NCBI RefSeq assembly: GCF_014297445.1
Contig: NZ_JACORU010000002.1
Span: 372,001 to 436,000 of the forward strand
Reading direction: 5' to 3'
Length of the DNA: 64,000 bases
Origin: Ramlibacter albus
GTDB taxonomy: Bacteria; Pseudomonadota; Gammaproteobacteria; Burkholderiales; Burkholderiaceae_C
The notes beneath the pieces are model-generated. The model searched no databases, was not told where the DNA came from, and saw nothing but the letters and a program-made list of their open reading frames with translations. Position 1 is the first letter of the stretch; every line of letters begins with the position of its first letter. The position numbers were made by a program, and so were the translations under genes. Shown here piece by piece: positions 8,045-17,142 of the stretch.

Positions 8045-10737
8045 GCGGCCACCTTCAGCGGCTGGTCGGTGAACGTGTACGTGAAGTTGCCGTCCGCCCC
8101 CACGCCCATGTGCACCTGCGAGAACGGCTTCATCTCGGAGATGCGCTCGAGCACCTGCACCGACAGAACGGGCAGCACGCTCTGCGTCAGGATGTAGTCG
8201 ATGTTGCGCGCGCCGCTGTCGGTCTCGGTGCAGCGGGCGGTGATCTGGTCGCTCACCTCGCCGTCCCAGATGAAGCGGCTGTTGTGGTTCTCGGTGAAGC
8301 GCTCGGCCAGCTTGGACAGCTTGAGGTCGACGATGTTGCGGATCTGCTCGTCGCGCAGCGGGTAGTAAGGCACCAGCACCATCCGGCCGAGGAAGGCGGG
8401 CGTGAACCGCTTGAGCAGCACGGGCCGCATCTTCTCGACCAGCGCTTCGGCGTCGGGCCGCTTGCCGCCTTCGCAGGCGCTCGTGATCACGTCCTGCGAC
8501 GCGTTGGACGTCATCAGGATCACCGTGTTCTTGAAATCGATGGACACGCCCTCGCCGTCTTCCATGTTGCCCTTGTCGAACACCTGGAAGAAGATCTCCA
8601 GCACGTCCGGGTGCGCCTTCTCGATCTCGTCGAGCAGCACCACGCTGTATGGCCGGCGGCGCACGGCCTCCGTCAGCACACCACCCTTGCCGTAGCCCAC
8701 GTAGCCGGGCGGCGCGCCCTTGAGGCTGGAGACCGAGTGCGCCTCCTGGAACTCGGACATGTTGATGGTGATCATGTTGCGCTCGCCGCCGTACAGCATG
8801 TCCGCGAGCGCGATCGCCGTCTCCGTCTTGCCCACGCCGCTGGGGCCGATCAGCATGAACACGCCCACCGGCTTGCCGGGGTCGTCCAGGCCCGCGCGGA
8901 AGGTGCGCACGCGCTTGGCGATCGTGTCGAGCGCGCCGTCCTGGCCGACCACGCGCTCGGCCATGCGGTCCTTCAGCTGCAGCACGGTGTGGACCTCGTC
9001 GGTCATCATCTTGCCCACCGGGATGCCGGTCCACGCCGAGATGACGTCGGCGACCGTGCGGCCGTCGACGTACAGCGGCACCATGGGCTCGTCTTCCTGG
9101 ATCGCCTCCAGCCCCTTCTGCAGGCGCTGCAGCGTGGAGCGGCGCGACGCGCGGTCTTCGTCGTCCTGCGCTTCGTGGGCCGCCGCGGCGATCTCGCGCC
9201 GCAGGTTGAGGATCTCGTCGACCGCGCCGCGCTCCTCGCGCAGCTTGTCGGCCAGCTTGTCCTGCCGCTCGCGCAGGCCCGAAAGCGCCGACTTGATCCG
9301 GTCGATCTCGTTGAGCATGTCCTCGCCGCGCGCGAAAGCCTGCTGCGCGAGCTTGAGCTCCTCCTCGGCGAGCATGATCTCGCGCTCGACCACCTCCAGC
9401 TGGTAGGGCTGGCCGGACTGGCCGATGGCAACGCGCGCGCAGGCTGTGTCGAGCACGCTGATCGCCTTGTCGGGGAGCTGGCGGCCGGTGATGTAGCGGT
9501 CCGACAGCTTCACCGCGTCGACCACAGCCTCGTCAAGGATCTCCACACCGTGGTGCTTCTCCAGCGTGGCCACCATGCCGCGAAGCATCTCGGCGGCGAC
9601 GTCGGTGGAAGGCTCGTCCACCTTCACCACCTGGAAGCGGCGCGTGAGCGCGGGGTCGCGCTCGATGTACTTCTTGTACTCGGCCCAGGTCGTGGCCGCG
9701 ATCGTGCGCAGCTCGCCGCGCGCGAGCGCCGGCTTGAGCAGGTTGGCCGCGTCGCCCTGCCCTTCGGCGCCGCCCGCGCCGATCAGCTGGTGCGCCTCGT
9801 CGATGAACAGGATGATGGGCTTGGGCGAGGACTTCACCTCGTTGATCACCGACTTGAGCCGGTTCTCGAACTCGCCCTTGATGCCCGCGCCGGCCTGCAG
9901 CAGGCCGAGGTCGAGCGTGCGTACGGTGACGTCGCGCAGCGCCGGAGGCACCTTGCCTTCGACCACGCGCTGCGCGAAGCCTTCGACGACGGCCGTCTTG
10001 CCCACGCCAGCTTCGCCGGTGAGGATGGGGTTGTTCTGGCGCCGGCGCAGCAGGATGTCGACGATCTGGCGGATCTCGCTGTCGCGGCCGCGGATCGGGT
10101 CCATCTTGCCGCTCTTGGCCTGGGCGGTGATGTCCACGGTGAACTGGTCGAGGTTCGGCGTGGCCGTCGCCTTGCCCGGCATCGCGGGCATCTGCCCCTG
10201 CGAAGCCGGTGCGCCGCCGGCCGTGGGGGCCGCCGCTGCGGGCGTGCCCGGCGCGCCGCCGTCCTCGCTGCTGAAGGACAGGATGCCCGCGAGCTCCTTC
10301 TTCAACGTCTCGCGCGGGATCTCCAGCAGCGCCGGCGCCGTGTCCATCAGCAGGCCGCGCAGGCTGTCCACTTCCAGCAGCGCGAGCAGGATCGTGCCCG
10401 AGCGCACCTGCTGCTGGCCGAGCAGCATCGAGCTGAGCAGCCACGCCTCCTGGAACATCGGCACGAAGCTGGGCGACAGCGCCGGCGTGCGGCCGTTGCC
10501 GCGCTTGAAGCGCTCCATGCTTTGCTGCAGCTGTGTGGTGACCTTCGCGGGGTCGATCGCGAAGCGCTCCAGGACCTGCTTGATGTCGGGCGCGGGCGCT
10601 TCGAAGAGCGGCGTGAGGAAGTGCTCGAGGTCCACGTTGAAGTGCGTCTGCTTGACGCACAGCTCCGCGGCGAGCGTCATCGCGCGCTTGCATTCGGCGT
10701 TGAGCTTCGCCAGCAGCGTCCGGATGTCAATTTCCAT
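8041..10737 (-). CDS. clpV: T6SS sheath-disassembly ATPase ClpV (TssH)
   Basis: This is an 898-residue Clp/Hsp100 AAA+ unfoldase that recycles contracted TssBC sheath. The N-domain covers about 1-150, followed by an Ala/Pro-rich linker (160-192). AAA-1 has Walker A GEAGVGKT at 241-248 and Walker B ILFIDEAH at 309-316. A coiled-coil middle region lies around 420-540, and AAA-2 has GPSGVGKTE near residue 630, SVVLLDEIEKAHPD and the sensor region MTSNASQD. It overlaps tssG by 11 nt and vgrG by 4 nt. Confidence 0.97.
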   Translation of the reverse strand: MEIDIRTLLAKLNAECKRAMTLAAELCVKQTHFNVDLEHFLTPLFEAPAPDIKQVLERFAIDPAKVTTQLQQSMERFKRGNGRTPALSPSFVPMFQEAWLLSSMLLGQQQVRSGTILLALLEVDSLRGLLMDTAPALLEIPRETLKKELAGILSFSSEDGGAPGTPAAAAPTAGGAPASQGQMPAMPGKATATPNLDQFTVDITAQAKSGKMDPIRGRDSEIRQIVDILLRRRQNNPILTGEAGVGKTAVVEGFAQRVVEGKVPPALRDVTVRTLDLGLLQAGAGIKGEFENRLKSVINEVKSSPKPIILFIDEAHQLIGAGGAEGQGDAANLLKPALARGELRTIAATTWAEYKKYIERDPALTRRFQVVKVDEPSTDVAAEMLRGMVATLEKHHGVEILDEAVVDAVKLSDRYITGRQLPDKAISVLDTACARVAIGQSGQPYQLEVVEREIMLAEEELKLAQQAFARGEDMLNEIDRIKSALSGLRERQDKLADKLREERGAVDEILNLRREIAAAAHEAQDDEDRASRRSTLQRLQKGLEAIQEDEPMVPLYVDGRTVADVISAWTGIPVGKMMTDEVHTVLQLKDRMAERVVGQDGALDTIAKRVRTFRAGLDDPGKPVGVFMLIGPSGVGKTETAIALADMLYGGERNMITINMSEFQEAHSVSSLKGAPPGYVGYGKGGVLTEAVRRRPYSVVLLDEIEKAHPDVLEIFFQVFDKGNMEDGEGVSIDFKNTVILMTSNASQDVITSACEGGKRPDAEALVEKMRPVLLKRFTPAFLGRMVLVPYYPLRDEQIRNIVDLKLSKLAERFTENHNSRFIWDGEVSDQITARCTETDSGARNIDYILTQSVLPVLSVQVLERISEMKPFSQVHMGVGADGNFTYTFTDQPLKVAA

Positions 10738-11887
10738 TTGCGGTCGCTTCCTTCCGTTCGGGCTGGCGCAGGATGAAGGCGGGCGTCTGCGGCTGCCACT
10801 TGGGCCCGGGGTCGCGGTCGGCCCCGCCCGTGAGCCAGGTGCTGATGCCCAGCATCGGCGGGATCCAGACGCCCGTCTGCTTCAAGCCGGGCGACTCGTG
10901 CCCGCCTGCAAGATAAGTCGGCGGCGCCTTCTGGATCGCCGGACGCAGCACCACCTGCGTGTCGCGCTGCAGGTGCCGCGCGACCAGCCAGCTCACCACG
11001 CCGTGCACCGGCTTGGGATGCAGCCGCTCGCGATAGTGCGGCGCCAGCGGCCAGCGGTCGAAGCGCTCGGGCATGAGCGCCGCAAAGCGCTCGTACGAGA
11101 GCGGCGGCGTGGACAGCTCGATGCCGTCCTCCTGGTCCCATGCGCGGTTGCCGAGCGCGGCGCCCTTGCCCAGTCGGCTGCGCAGCGCGCGGCCCGGCCC
11201 GGCGAGGCGAGCGCGCTCGTGCTCGGCCAATGGATGCCACGCGCCCGCGAACTGCTTGCATTCGAAGCGGATGCCCATGCGGTCGCGCAGCAACGCAACC
11301 AGTGAAGCCATTGAACGTGGCGCCGGCCCCTGCAGCCCGGCGTGGCGCAGCCAGCCGCGCTCGCCGTTCGGGCCCCGCGCACCCTCGGCACGGCCCAGCC
11401 CCGACAGGTGATCGAGGCAGCGCAGCAGCGCCGCCTCCGACAACCGCTCGTGCCCCTGCAGCGACAGGTGGTGCTTGCGCCGCCCGCGATAGAGGAAGGC
11501 CAGCAACCGCTGGTTGAAGATGTCGAGGAAATCGAGCCCGGAGCGGTCGCCGACGCGGCGGCGCTCGAGCAGCAACTCGGTGAAGGCCGTCGGCAGCGGC
11601 CCGCTCGCGCCGGCGAGCGTGAGCGCGCTGGTGCGCAGCGTGAGCGGCGGGCCGCCGCGCTTCTTCATCTCGCCGTTCTCGCGCACGTGTTCTTCTTCCA
11701 GCGAGCTGATGTCGCTGGCGGCGAAGCCCCATTCCACCTGCGCGGCGAGCCGCACCGTTTCGTCGAGGCCCACCGAGGAGCCGATCGGCCGGCGGCCCTC
11801 GCCCGCGTAGGCGCGCTCCAGCAGGCTCAACGCCTGGAACAGGTCGAAGCCCTGCGGCTCGGCCCTCAGGCGCTCGATGAGGTTCAT
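10727..11887 (-). CDS. tssG: T6SS baseplate protein TssG
   Basis: The protein has 386 residues. The start carries the TssG hallmark LIERLRAEPQGFDLFQALSL, and later regions FLDIFNQRLLAFLYR and WLTGGADRDPGP fit the family. TssG forms the baseplate wedge with TssE, TssF and TssK. The ATG at 11887 overlaps the tssF TGA by one base. An alternative ATG at 11899 would add four residues; neither has a clear ribosome binding site, so coupling to tssF translation is likely. Confidence 0.94.
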   Translation of the reverse strand: MNLIERLRAEPQGFDLFQALSLLERAYAGEGRRPIGSSVGLDETVRLAAQVEWGFAASDISSLEEEHVRENGEMKKRGGPPLTLRTSALTLAGASGPLPTAFTELLLERRRVGDRSGLDFLDIFNQRLLAFLYRGRRKHHLSLQGHERLSEAALLRCLDHLSGLGRAEGARGPNGERGWLRHAGLQGPAPRSMASLVALLRDRMGIRFECKQFAGAWHPLAEHERARLAGPGRALRSRLGKGAALGNRAWDQEDGIELSTPPLSYERFAALMPERFDRWPLAPHYRERLHPKPVHGVVSWLVARHLQRDTQVVLRPAIQKAPPTYLAGGHESPGLKQTGVWIPPMLGISTWLTGGADRDPGPKWQPQTPAFILRQPERKEATANGN

Positions 11888-13668
11888 CACAGCAGCCATT
11901 GCCGCCCACTCATGGCCGGGTACTGCATCCAGCGCTCGCCGCCACGGTCCACCGCGACGCGCACGAAGGAATTGATCGTCGTGTAGAGCGCGAAGAACCG
12001 CGCGAGCACACCCGCCAGCAGCAGCGGCGAGTTGCCGACGAAGGAGTCGGGGTCGAATTCCAGCACGACGTCGGTGCCGCGCACGTGGCCGCGCCAGTTG
12101 TCCGCGCCGATATGCGCCGTGGCGCGATGCGCCGTCAGGCCCGTGATGCCCCGCACGTGCGCCTGGTCGCGCACGCCCTCGCCCGCGAACAGCATCAGCA
12201 TGTTGCGCAGCGTCTCCGCGCCGTTGGTGCCGTCGACGAGCGAGCGATGGTTCAGGCGCAGCAGTGACACGAGCTTCCACAGAGCCTGCGCGCCCAGCAC
12301 GGGCTCGCGCTGCGAGCTGGGCGTGTAGAGCGCCCGCACCCGGGTGGAGGTGGAAACGCCCTCGGCAAAGAAGCGCGCGCCGGGCGAGAGCTGCTCCGCG
12401 AGCCGCCGGTTGGTGCACAACGTCTGCGCGTAGACCACGAGGTAATCGGGCACCGTGTGCACCTCGTGGCCGTCCACGAAGCTGAGGAAGACGTCGGTGC
12501 CGGTGATGTCCTTGCGCAGGCTGGCCTCGCGCCGCGCCGTCCAGTACAGCTGCGCGGGCTCGTGCTCGTCGCCCGCCGTGAACACGCTCGGGATGCGCAC
12601 CGGGCGGTCGGCGCGCGGGTCGGTTGCCGACACGCCGACAACCGAATGCACTTCGGTGGTCGCCTCGCGCTGGTAGTCCGGCACGAGCAGGTATTCGTAT
12701 TTGCGCCGGTCCATGCGGATCGGCTCGCCGGTCAGCGGGAACAGGTTGACGGCCGGCGCGCAGCCGAGGCGGAAGTTCTCCGCCGTGAGCTGCGAGAGCA
12801 CGCGCGAGGCATGGTCGAAGGTGATCGTGACGGTGAAGGACGCGCCTGTGCCGAGCAGCCCCACCGGCGCTTCGCCGCGCGCGCGCTCCTCGGCCTCGCG
12901 CAGGTGCACGTCGAAGAACTGGAATTTGCGCGGGAAGGCGAAGTACTCCACCAGCAGCCCGTAGGCCGGGTGCGCGTGGTCCGGCTGCGGCAGCACGGAC
13001 TCGTTCTCGGCAAAACCCACCTGCTCCACCTGCGCGCCGCGGATGAAGCCCTTGCCGCCCGGCCCGCGGATCTCCACGCGCTCGACGCTGGCCGTGAGCA
13101 GCTCCTGCAGCGGCATCGTCACCAGCAGCTCGCCGGCGAGGTGCACGCGCAGCGTGTCGAGCTGCAGCTCGCCGACGTCCACGCCCGGCTCGGCGGCGAA
13201 TTCGATGTGCAGCATGCGGTCTTCGTGCCGCACGCCGATGCAGCGCAGCGGCCACAGCGTGAGGTCCCACGCGAGCTGGAAGCGGCAGTTCTCGCCCGAC
13301 ATCGCGGTGGTGGACATGCCCACGCCGCGCGGCACCTTCAGGCCCGAGGTGACCTTGCCTTGCGACGGGTCCAGCGTCATCTGCACCACCGTCATCGACG
13401 GCACGGGCTGCGTGAGCACCGGGCACAGGTTGTCGAGCAGCGCGCTCGCGACAGTGGGGAACTCGCGGTCCATGTCGCGGTGCACCCGCGCGGAGAGGAA
13501 CGCGACGGCCTCGATCAGCCGCTCGGTATGCGGGTCCGGCGACTCCGCGCCGGACAACAGCAGGCGCTGCGCCACCTTGGGGTAGCGCGCCGCGAAATCG
13601 ACACCTTGCGTGCGCAGGTAGGACAGCTCACGCCGGTAGTACTCGAGGATGTCGTCCTGTGCTCTCAT
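11887..13668 (-). CDS. tssF: T6SS baseplate protein TssF
   Basis: The protein has 593 residues, typical for TssF (VasA). The N-terminus DDILEYYRRELSYLRTQG with FAARYPKVAQRL and SPDPHTERLIEAVAFLSARV is diagnostic. Mid-protein segments such as RKYEYLLVPDY, and the C-terminal RFFALYTTINSFVRV, are also typical. The ATG at 13668 follows a strong AGGAGG Shine-Dalgarno. It begins 22 nt after the tssE stop. Confidence 0.96.
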   Translation of the reverse strand: MRAQDDILEYYRRELSYLRTQGVDFAARYPKVAQRLLLSGAESPDPHTERLIEAVAFLSARVHRDMDREFPTVASALLDNLCPVLTQPVPSMTVVQMTLDPSQGKVTSGLKVPRGVGMSTTAMSGENCRFQLAWDLTLWPLRCIGVRHEDRMLHIEFAAEPGVDVGELQLDTLRVHLAGELLVTMPLQELLTASVERVEIRGPGGKGFIRGAQVEQVGFAENESVLPQPDHAHPAYGLLVEYFAFPRKFQFFDVHLREAEERARGEAPVGLLGTGASFTVTITFDHASRVLSQLTAENFRLGCAPAVNLFPLTGEPIRMDRRKYEYLLVPDYQREATTEVHSVVGVSATDPRADRPVRIPSVFTAGDEHEPAQLYWTARREASLRKDITGTDVFLSFVDGHEVHTVPDYLVVYAQTLCTNRRLAEQLSPGARFFAEGVSTSTRVRALYTPSSQREPVLGAQALWKLVSLLRLNHRSLVDGTNGAETLRNMLMLFAGEGVRDQAHVRGITGLTAHRATAHIGADNWRGHVRGTDVVLEFDPDSFVGNSPLLLAGVLARFFALYTTINSFVRVAVDRGGERWMQYPAMSGRQWLL

Positions 13669-13690
13669 TCGTCTCTCCCCCTCCTGAGAG

Positions 13691-14149
13691 TCACGCCGTC
13701 TCCCGCACTTGCACCGCCTGCGAGTCGACGACGACGTCGAAGTCTACGCGGCATAGCTGGTTGCCCACGTTCACCGCCCCGGCGATGCTCACTCGCGCCG
13801 CGTAGTGCTTGCCCGGGTCGCGGCTGGCCTTGACCTCGATGTGCGACAGGCGCGGCTCGTAGAGCGCGAGGCCGTGGCGGAAGACTTCGGCCACCTTCGC
13901 CAGGTCGAGCGCCGATTGCGGCGACAGCGACAGCAGGTCGGGCAGCCCGTAGTCGAGGACGGAGGGTTCGGACGCGAGGAAGGCCTCCACCGAGAGGCCG
14001 TTGCGCGCGTTGAAAAGCCGCGCCATGTCGCGCAGCAGCGACAGGCGCAGCCCCTGGCCGTCCATGAGGCGGCCGTCGAAAGATGCCTCTGAGAAACCGG
14101 CGATGCGGTCGAAGAGCGGGATGTGGGTTGCCGCAACGATGGTCGACAT
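13691..14149 (-). CDS. tssE: T6SS baseplate protein TssE (gp25-like)
   Basis: The 152-residue protein has the gp25 lysozyme-like baseplate fold. It shows IPLFDRIAGF near the start, SLLRDMARLFNAR, SVLDYGLPDLL, and the closing segment LCRVDFDVVVDSQ. TssE nucleates sheath assembly at the baseplate. The gene is separated from hcp by 44 nt that contain a perfect hairpin. Confidence 0.93.
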   Translation of the reverse strand: MSTIVAATHIPLFDRIAGFSEASFDGRLMDGQGLRLSLLRDMARLFNARNGLSVEAFLASEPSVLDYGLPDLLSLSPQSALDLAKVAEVFRHGLALYEPRLSHIEVKASRDPGKHYAARVSIAGAVNVGNQLCRVDFDVVVDSQAVQVRETA

Positions 14150-14172
14150 GGCGCCTGCCCGTTAACTGCAGC

Positions 14173-14193
14173 CGGCCCGCACCCCGCGGGCCG
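14173..14193 (-). promoter_or_regulatory. Perfect GC hairpin immediately after the hcp stop codon
   Basis: The 8-bp stem CGGCCCGC (14173-14180) pairs with GCGGGCCG (14186-14193) around the 5-nt loop ACCCC. It directly abuts the hcp stop codon (14194-14196). There is no U-run after it in the direction of transcription, so it looks more like an mRNA 3'-end stabiliser or processing signal for hcp than a terminator. Confidence 0.55.
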
Positions 14194-14685
14194 TCAGTCG
14201 GCCTTCATCGTTTCGAGGTTCCAGTTCCAGGTACCCGTACCGCGGTTGGTGGAGTCGGGCTTCTGGGCCGTGAAGTCGCACTGCAGCTTCGTGAAGCTGA
14301 TGGTGAAGCTGTCCGATGGCAGGCCGCCGCCGCCGGACGTGCTGATCGACGAGATCATCGCGTTGGTCATGGTGTACGTGAAGAAATTCATGTACACCCC
14401 GTTCTCCACGCGCCCCACGTGCAGCAGCGCGGTGCCGATCTTCGTGCCCTGCGTGCACGCCTTGTACATCTCCGTCGTGGACAGATCGGACATCTTGGAG
14501 AACGACATCTCCGTGAACGAAGGCCGGCCCGCCGTGCGCTCGGCCTGCGACGCGTCGCCCTGGTGGGGCAGCGTCACGCCGTGCGAGTACGACAGCACGA
14601 TGACCTTGTCTTTCATCTTGGCGTCGCCGATCGTGCAATTGCCCTTGATCACGGCGCCCAAATCGAGGACCAGAATGTCTGACAT
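14194..14685 (-). CDS. hcp: T6SS inner-tube protein Hcp (TssD)
   Basis: Hcp (163 residues) forms the hexameric rings that build the expelled tube. Family features include the start ILVLDLGAVIKGNC, VIVLSYSHGV, the RPSFTEMSFSKMSDLSTTEMY region, ENGVYMNFFTYTMTNAMIS and the C-terminal strand with GTWNWNLE. The ATG at 14685 has AAGGAG at ideal spacing. The gene is flanked on both sides by perfect GC hairpins, which fits the high Hcp demand relative to its neighbours (inference). Confidence 0.96.
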   Translation of the reverse strand: MSDILVLDLGAVIKGNCTIGDAKMKDKVIVLSYSHGVTLPHQGDASQAERTAGRPSFTEMSFSKMSDLSTTEMYKACTQGTKIGTALLHVGRVENGVYMNFFTYTMTNAMISSISTSGGGGLPSDSFTISFTKLQCDFTAQKPDSTNRGTGTWNWNLETMKAD

Positions 14686-14711
14686 GGAAGAACTCCTTGA
14701 ATCTTGAAGAA

Positions 14712-14737
14712 ACCGGGCGCGCTATGCGGCGCCCGGT
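14712..14737 (-). terminator. Hairpin with short T-tract between tssC and hcp (attenuator or processing site)
   Basis: The 9-bp perfect stem ACCGGGCGC (14712-14720) pairs with GCGCCCGGT (14729-14737) with an 8-nt loop. Read in the direction of transcription the hairpin is followed by TTTCTTC, a weak U-tract. It could attenuate read-through from tssBC or mark an RNase cut that frees a separate hcp message. Confidence 0.5.
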
Positions 14738-14765
14738 AGCTGGGTAACGTTGCGCGAACCGGCGT

Positions 14766-16250
14766 TCAACCCGCGGGCGGCGGCAGTTCCGCGACGAGGC
14801 GGATCGACGTCGTGAGCTCTTCCATCTGGAAGTGCGGCTTGAGGAACACGGTGGCGGAGTACGCGCCCGGCTTGCCCGGCACCTCGGTCACGTCCACGCG
14901 GCCTTCGGACAGCGGGAAGCGCGCCTTCTCGCCCTGCGAGGCGTTGGGGCTCAGGAGCACGTACATGCTCAGCCAGGTGTTCAGGTAGTTCTCGACGCTG
15001 TCGCGCGTCTGGAAGCTGCCCACCTTGTCGCGCATGATCACCTTGATGTAGTGCGCGAAGCGGGACGCAGCCAGCACGTACGGCAGGCGCGCGGACAGCG
15101 CCGCGTTGGCGTTGGCCGAGTCGAGGTTGTACACCTTGGGCTTGTTGACCGTCTGGCCGCCGAAGAACGCGGCGAAGTCGGAGCCCTTGGAGTTGACGAC
15201 GGCGATGAAGCCCAGGTCGTTGAGCTCCTTCTCGCGCCGGTCGGTGATGAGCACCTCGGTCGGGCACTTCAGCACGGCGTCGCCCTCGTCCGTCTTGTAG
15301 ACGTGGGCCGTCATGCCTTCGACCTTGCCGCCGCCCTCGACGCCGCGGATCGCGGTGGTCCAGCTGTACTTGGCGAACGCGTCGGTGATGCGCAGGCCCA
15401 GCTGGTAGGCCGCGTTGGCCCACAGGTACTTGGAGTGGTCCTTGCCGTCCACGTCCTCTTCATAATTGAAGTTGTCGACGGGGATGGTCTTGGAGCCGTA
15501 CGGCAGGCGCGCCGCGTAGCGGGGCAGCACCAGCGAGACGTAGCGCGAGTCTTCCGAGTCGCGGAAGCCGCGCCACGTGACGAGCTCGGCGCTCTCGAAG
15601 ATCTTCGACAGGTCGCGCGGCACGCCCAGCTCGGTGAACGACTTCATGTCGAACAGCGACGGGCCGGCGGCGGCGATGAAGGGCGCGTGCGCGGCGGCGG
15701 CCACCTTGGAGATGCGCTGCAGCAGCGCCATGTCCTGCGGGTCGCGGCCGAACGTGTAGTCGCCGATCAGCAGCGAATAGGGGTTGCCGCCGAAGGTGCC
15801 GTATTCCTCCTCGTACACCTTCTTGAACAGCACGCTCATGTCGTGGTCGACGGCGCTCTCGAGGTCCTTGAGCAGCTCCTTCTTCGACACGTTCAGCAGG
15901 CGCAGCTTCAGGCGCGTGCTGGTCTCGGTGCCGAACACCATGTCGTGCAGGCCGCGCCAGGACGCCTCGAGCGCCTGGAACTGCGGGTTGTGCATGATGG
16001 CGTTGAGCTGGTCGGTGAGGATCTTGTCGATCTCGGCGACGCGCTCGTTGATCATCGCGACGACGCCCTTGTCCGGCGCGGTCTTCATGCCCTCGTCGAG
16101 GATCTGCGAGGCGAATTGCCCCAGCAGCTTCTTGGCGTAGGCGTTCTGGGAGGGCTCGACGGCCATCTTGCCTTCGAGCACGATCTTGTCGAGCAGTGTC
16201 AGTTCGGCTGCTGCCGCGCCGCCGCCTGCCGCTTCGCTTTCGGTTGCCAT
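14766..16250 (-). CDS. tssC: T6SS sheath large subunit TssC
   Basis: The 494-residue protein of the VipB/EvpB family forms the contractile sheath with TssB. Family signatures are LEASWRGLHDMV near residue 95, LLIGDYTFG, MALLQRISKVAAAAHAPFIAAA, ESAELVTWRGFRDSEDSRYV, LPRYAARLPYG and the C-terminal LYVLLSPNA-like block (here MYVLLSPNA). The N-terminal 20 residues are low-complexity Ala/Gly. The start at 16250 has an AAAGGAAG ribosome binding site. It lies 24 nt after tssB. Confidence 0.97.
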   Translation of the reverse strand: MATESEAAGGGAAAAELTLLDKIVLEGKMAVEPSQNAYAKKLLGQFASQILDEGMKTAPDKGVVAMINERVAEIDKILTDQLNAIMHNPQFQALEASWRGLHDMVFGTETSTRLKLRLLNVSKKELLKDLESAVDHDMSVLFKKVYEEEYGTFGGNPYSLLIGDYTFGRDPQDMALLQRISKVAAAAHAPFIAAAGPSLFDMKSFTELGVPRDLSKIFESAELVTWRGFRDSEDSRYVSLVLPRYAARLPYGSKTIPVDNFNYEEDVDGKDHSKYLWANAAYQLGLRITDAFAKYSWTTAIRGVEGGGKVEGMTAHVYKTDEGDAVLKCPTEVLITDRREKELNDLGFIAVVNSKGSDFAAFFGGQTVNKPKVYNLDSANANAALSARLPYVLAASRFAHYIKVIMRDKVGSFQTRDSVENYLNTWLSMYVLLSPNASQGEKARFPLSEGRVDVTEVPGKPGAYSATVFLKPHFQMEELTTSIRLVAELPPPAG

Positions 16251-16274
16251 GTTCAGCTTCCTTTCGTCAGGGGG

Positions 16275-16793
16275 TTAGGCCGCCGGCGCCGCATCGGCCG
16301 GTTCGACGGGAGCTGCTTCCTTGATGGCCTTCAGCTCCTCGGTGTTCTTCAGCACGTTCTCGAGCAGCGCGTCGAGTTCGTCGTTGCCATCGAGCTTGGC
16401 GAGCAGGTCGCGCAGCTGCTGGCGGGCCTCGAGCAGGCGGCGCAGGCGCGGCACCTGGTTGACGATGGCCTCGGGGTGGAAGTGGTCGAACTCGCGGAAG
16501 TTCAGTTCGACCTTGAGGTTGCCCTCGCCCTTGAGCGTGTCGGGCACCGAGAGGTCCAGCCGCGGGGCGATCTTGCCCATCACCTCGTTGAAGTTGTCGC
16601 GGTCGATCTCGACGAAGCGGCGGTCCTTCAGCTTGGCCAGCGGCGTGGCCGGCTGACCCGACAGGTCCGCAAGGAGGCCCACGACGAGGGGCAGCTCCTT
16701 CTTCTCGATGGCGTCGCCGATTTCGACGTCATAGGTGATCTGGACGCGAGGCGGCCTGTTGCGGCCCACCCATTTCTGCAAACTGTCGGACAT
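16275..16793 (-). CDS. tssB: T6SS sheath small subunit TssB
   Basis: The protein has 172 residues, starting MSDSLQKWVGRNRPPRVQIT, with the diagnostic PPRVQITYDVEIGDAIEKKELP region, IDRDNFNEVMGKIAPRL and VELNFREFDHFHPEAI segments (VipA family). The ATG at 16793 is preceded by GAGGAG; the frame is open upstream but that extension has no ribosome binding site and no family match. It is the first gene of the core T6SS block, following a 349-bp gene-free gap. Confidence 0.96.
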   Translation of the reverse strand: MSDSLQKWVGRNRPPRVQITYDVEIGDAIEKKELPLVVGLLADLSGQPATPLAKLKDRRFVEIDRDNFNEVMGKIAPRLDLSVPDTLKGEGNLKVELNFREFDHFHPEAIVNQVPRLRRLLEARQQLRDLLAKLDGNDELDALLENVLKNTEELKAIKEAAPVEPADAAPAA

Positions 16794-17142
16794 TCGAATC
16801 TCCTCAAAAAAAGGAAAGCCGCAACTGCGCACCCGGCCCTCCGCAGCGCTCGGTTCGGGCCGGTGGACCCTACCGGAGTTGCGCAATATCGGGTTGCAGG
16901 CCTGAAACGGGGAAGCCCCGCCCACTCCATAACGTCATGCAACAGAGTGAAACGATGCTAGTTCACTTCAATGTGTTGCTGCAAGCGGTGAGTTGTTACG
17001 GAATTGCTTGTGCACGTGCACGTCACGCGCGTGTGGCATGCGCGACTCTTTTCGCTCGTAAACGTCACGCACGTGTCACGCGGAACACGCACGCAGCGCA
17101 CCTCGCGCGCGCGAGTTCGCGTCGTCAACATCGGGAAAGTCC
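16794..17142 (-). promoter_or_regulatory. Gene-free 349-bp region upstream of the T6SS core operon
   Basis: There is no convincing gene on either strand; short open frames here have no ribosome binding site or family match. The half nearest the giant gene is rich in CACG-type palindromes. I cannot identify a confident sigma-70 or sigma-54 promoter for tssB, although the operon promoter is most likely here. A small stem CGGGG/CCCCG lies near 16908-16920. Confidence 0.5.
17010..17082. repeat. Cluster of CACG palindromes with a 14-bp near-direct repeat
   Basis: GTGCACGTGCAC (17010-17021) is a perfect 12-bp palindrome. CGTCACGCGCGTGT (17021-17034) recurs with one mismatch as CGTCACGCACGTGT at 17063-17076, a 42-bp interval, about four helical turns. 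The first copy contains the palindrome CACGCGCGTG and the second contains CACGTG. A further 14-bp palindrome CTCGCGCGCGCGAG is at 17102-17115. These may be operator sites for a dimeric regulator (inference). Confidence 0.4.

Noticed and set aside
8045..9034. 330-residue N-terminal extension of VgrG
   Set aside because: The frame is open but lies within clpV and reads as a low-complexity Arg/Gly/Ala shadow; VgrG starts cleanly at 8044.
8110..10776. 888-codon plus-strand open frame opposite clpV
   Set aside because: Shadow of clpV; composition dominated by His/Arg/Leu/Ala and no motifs.
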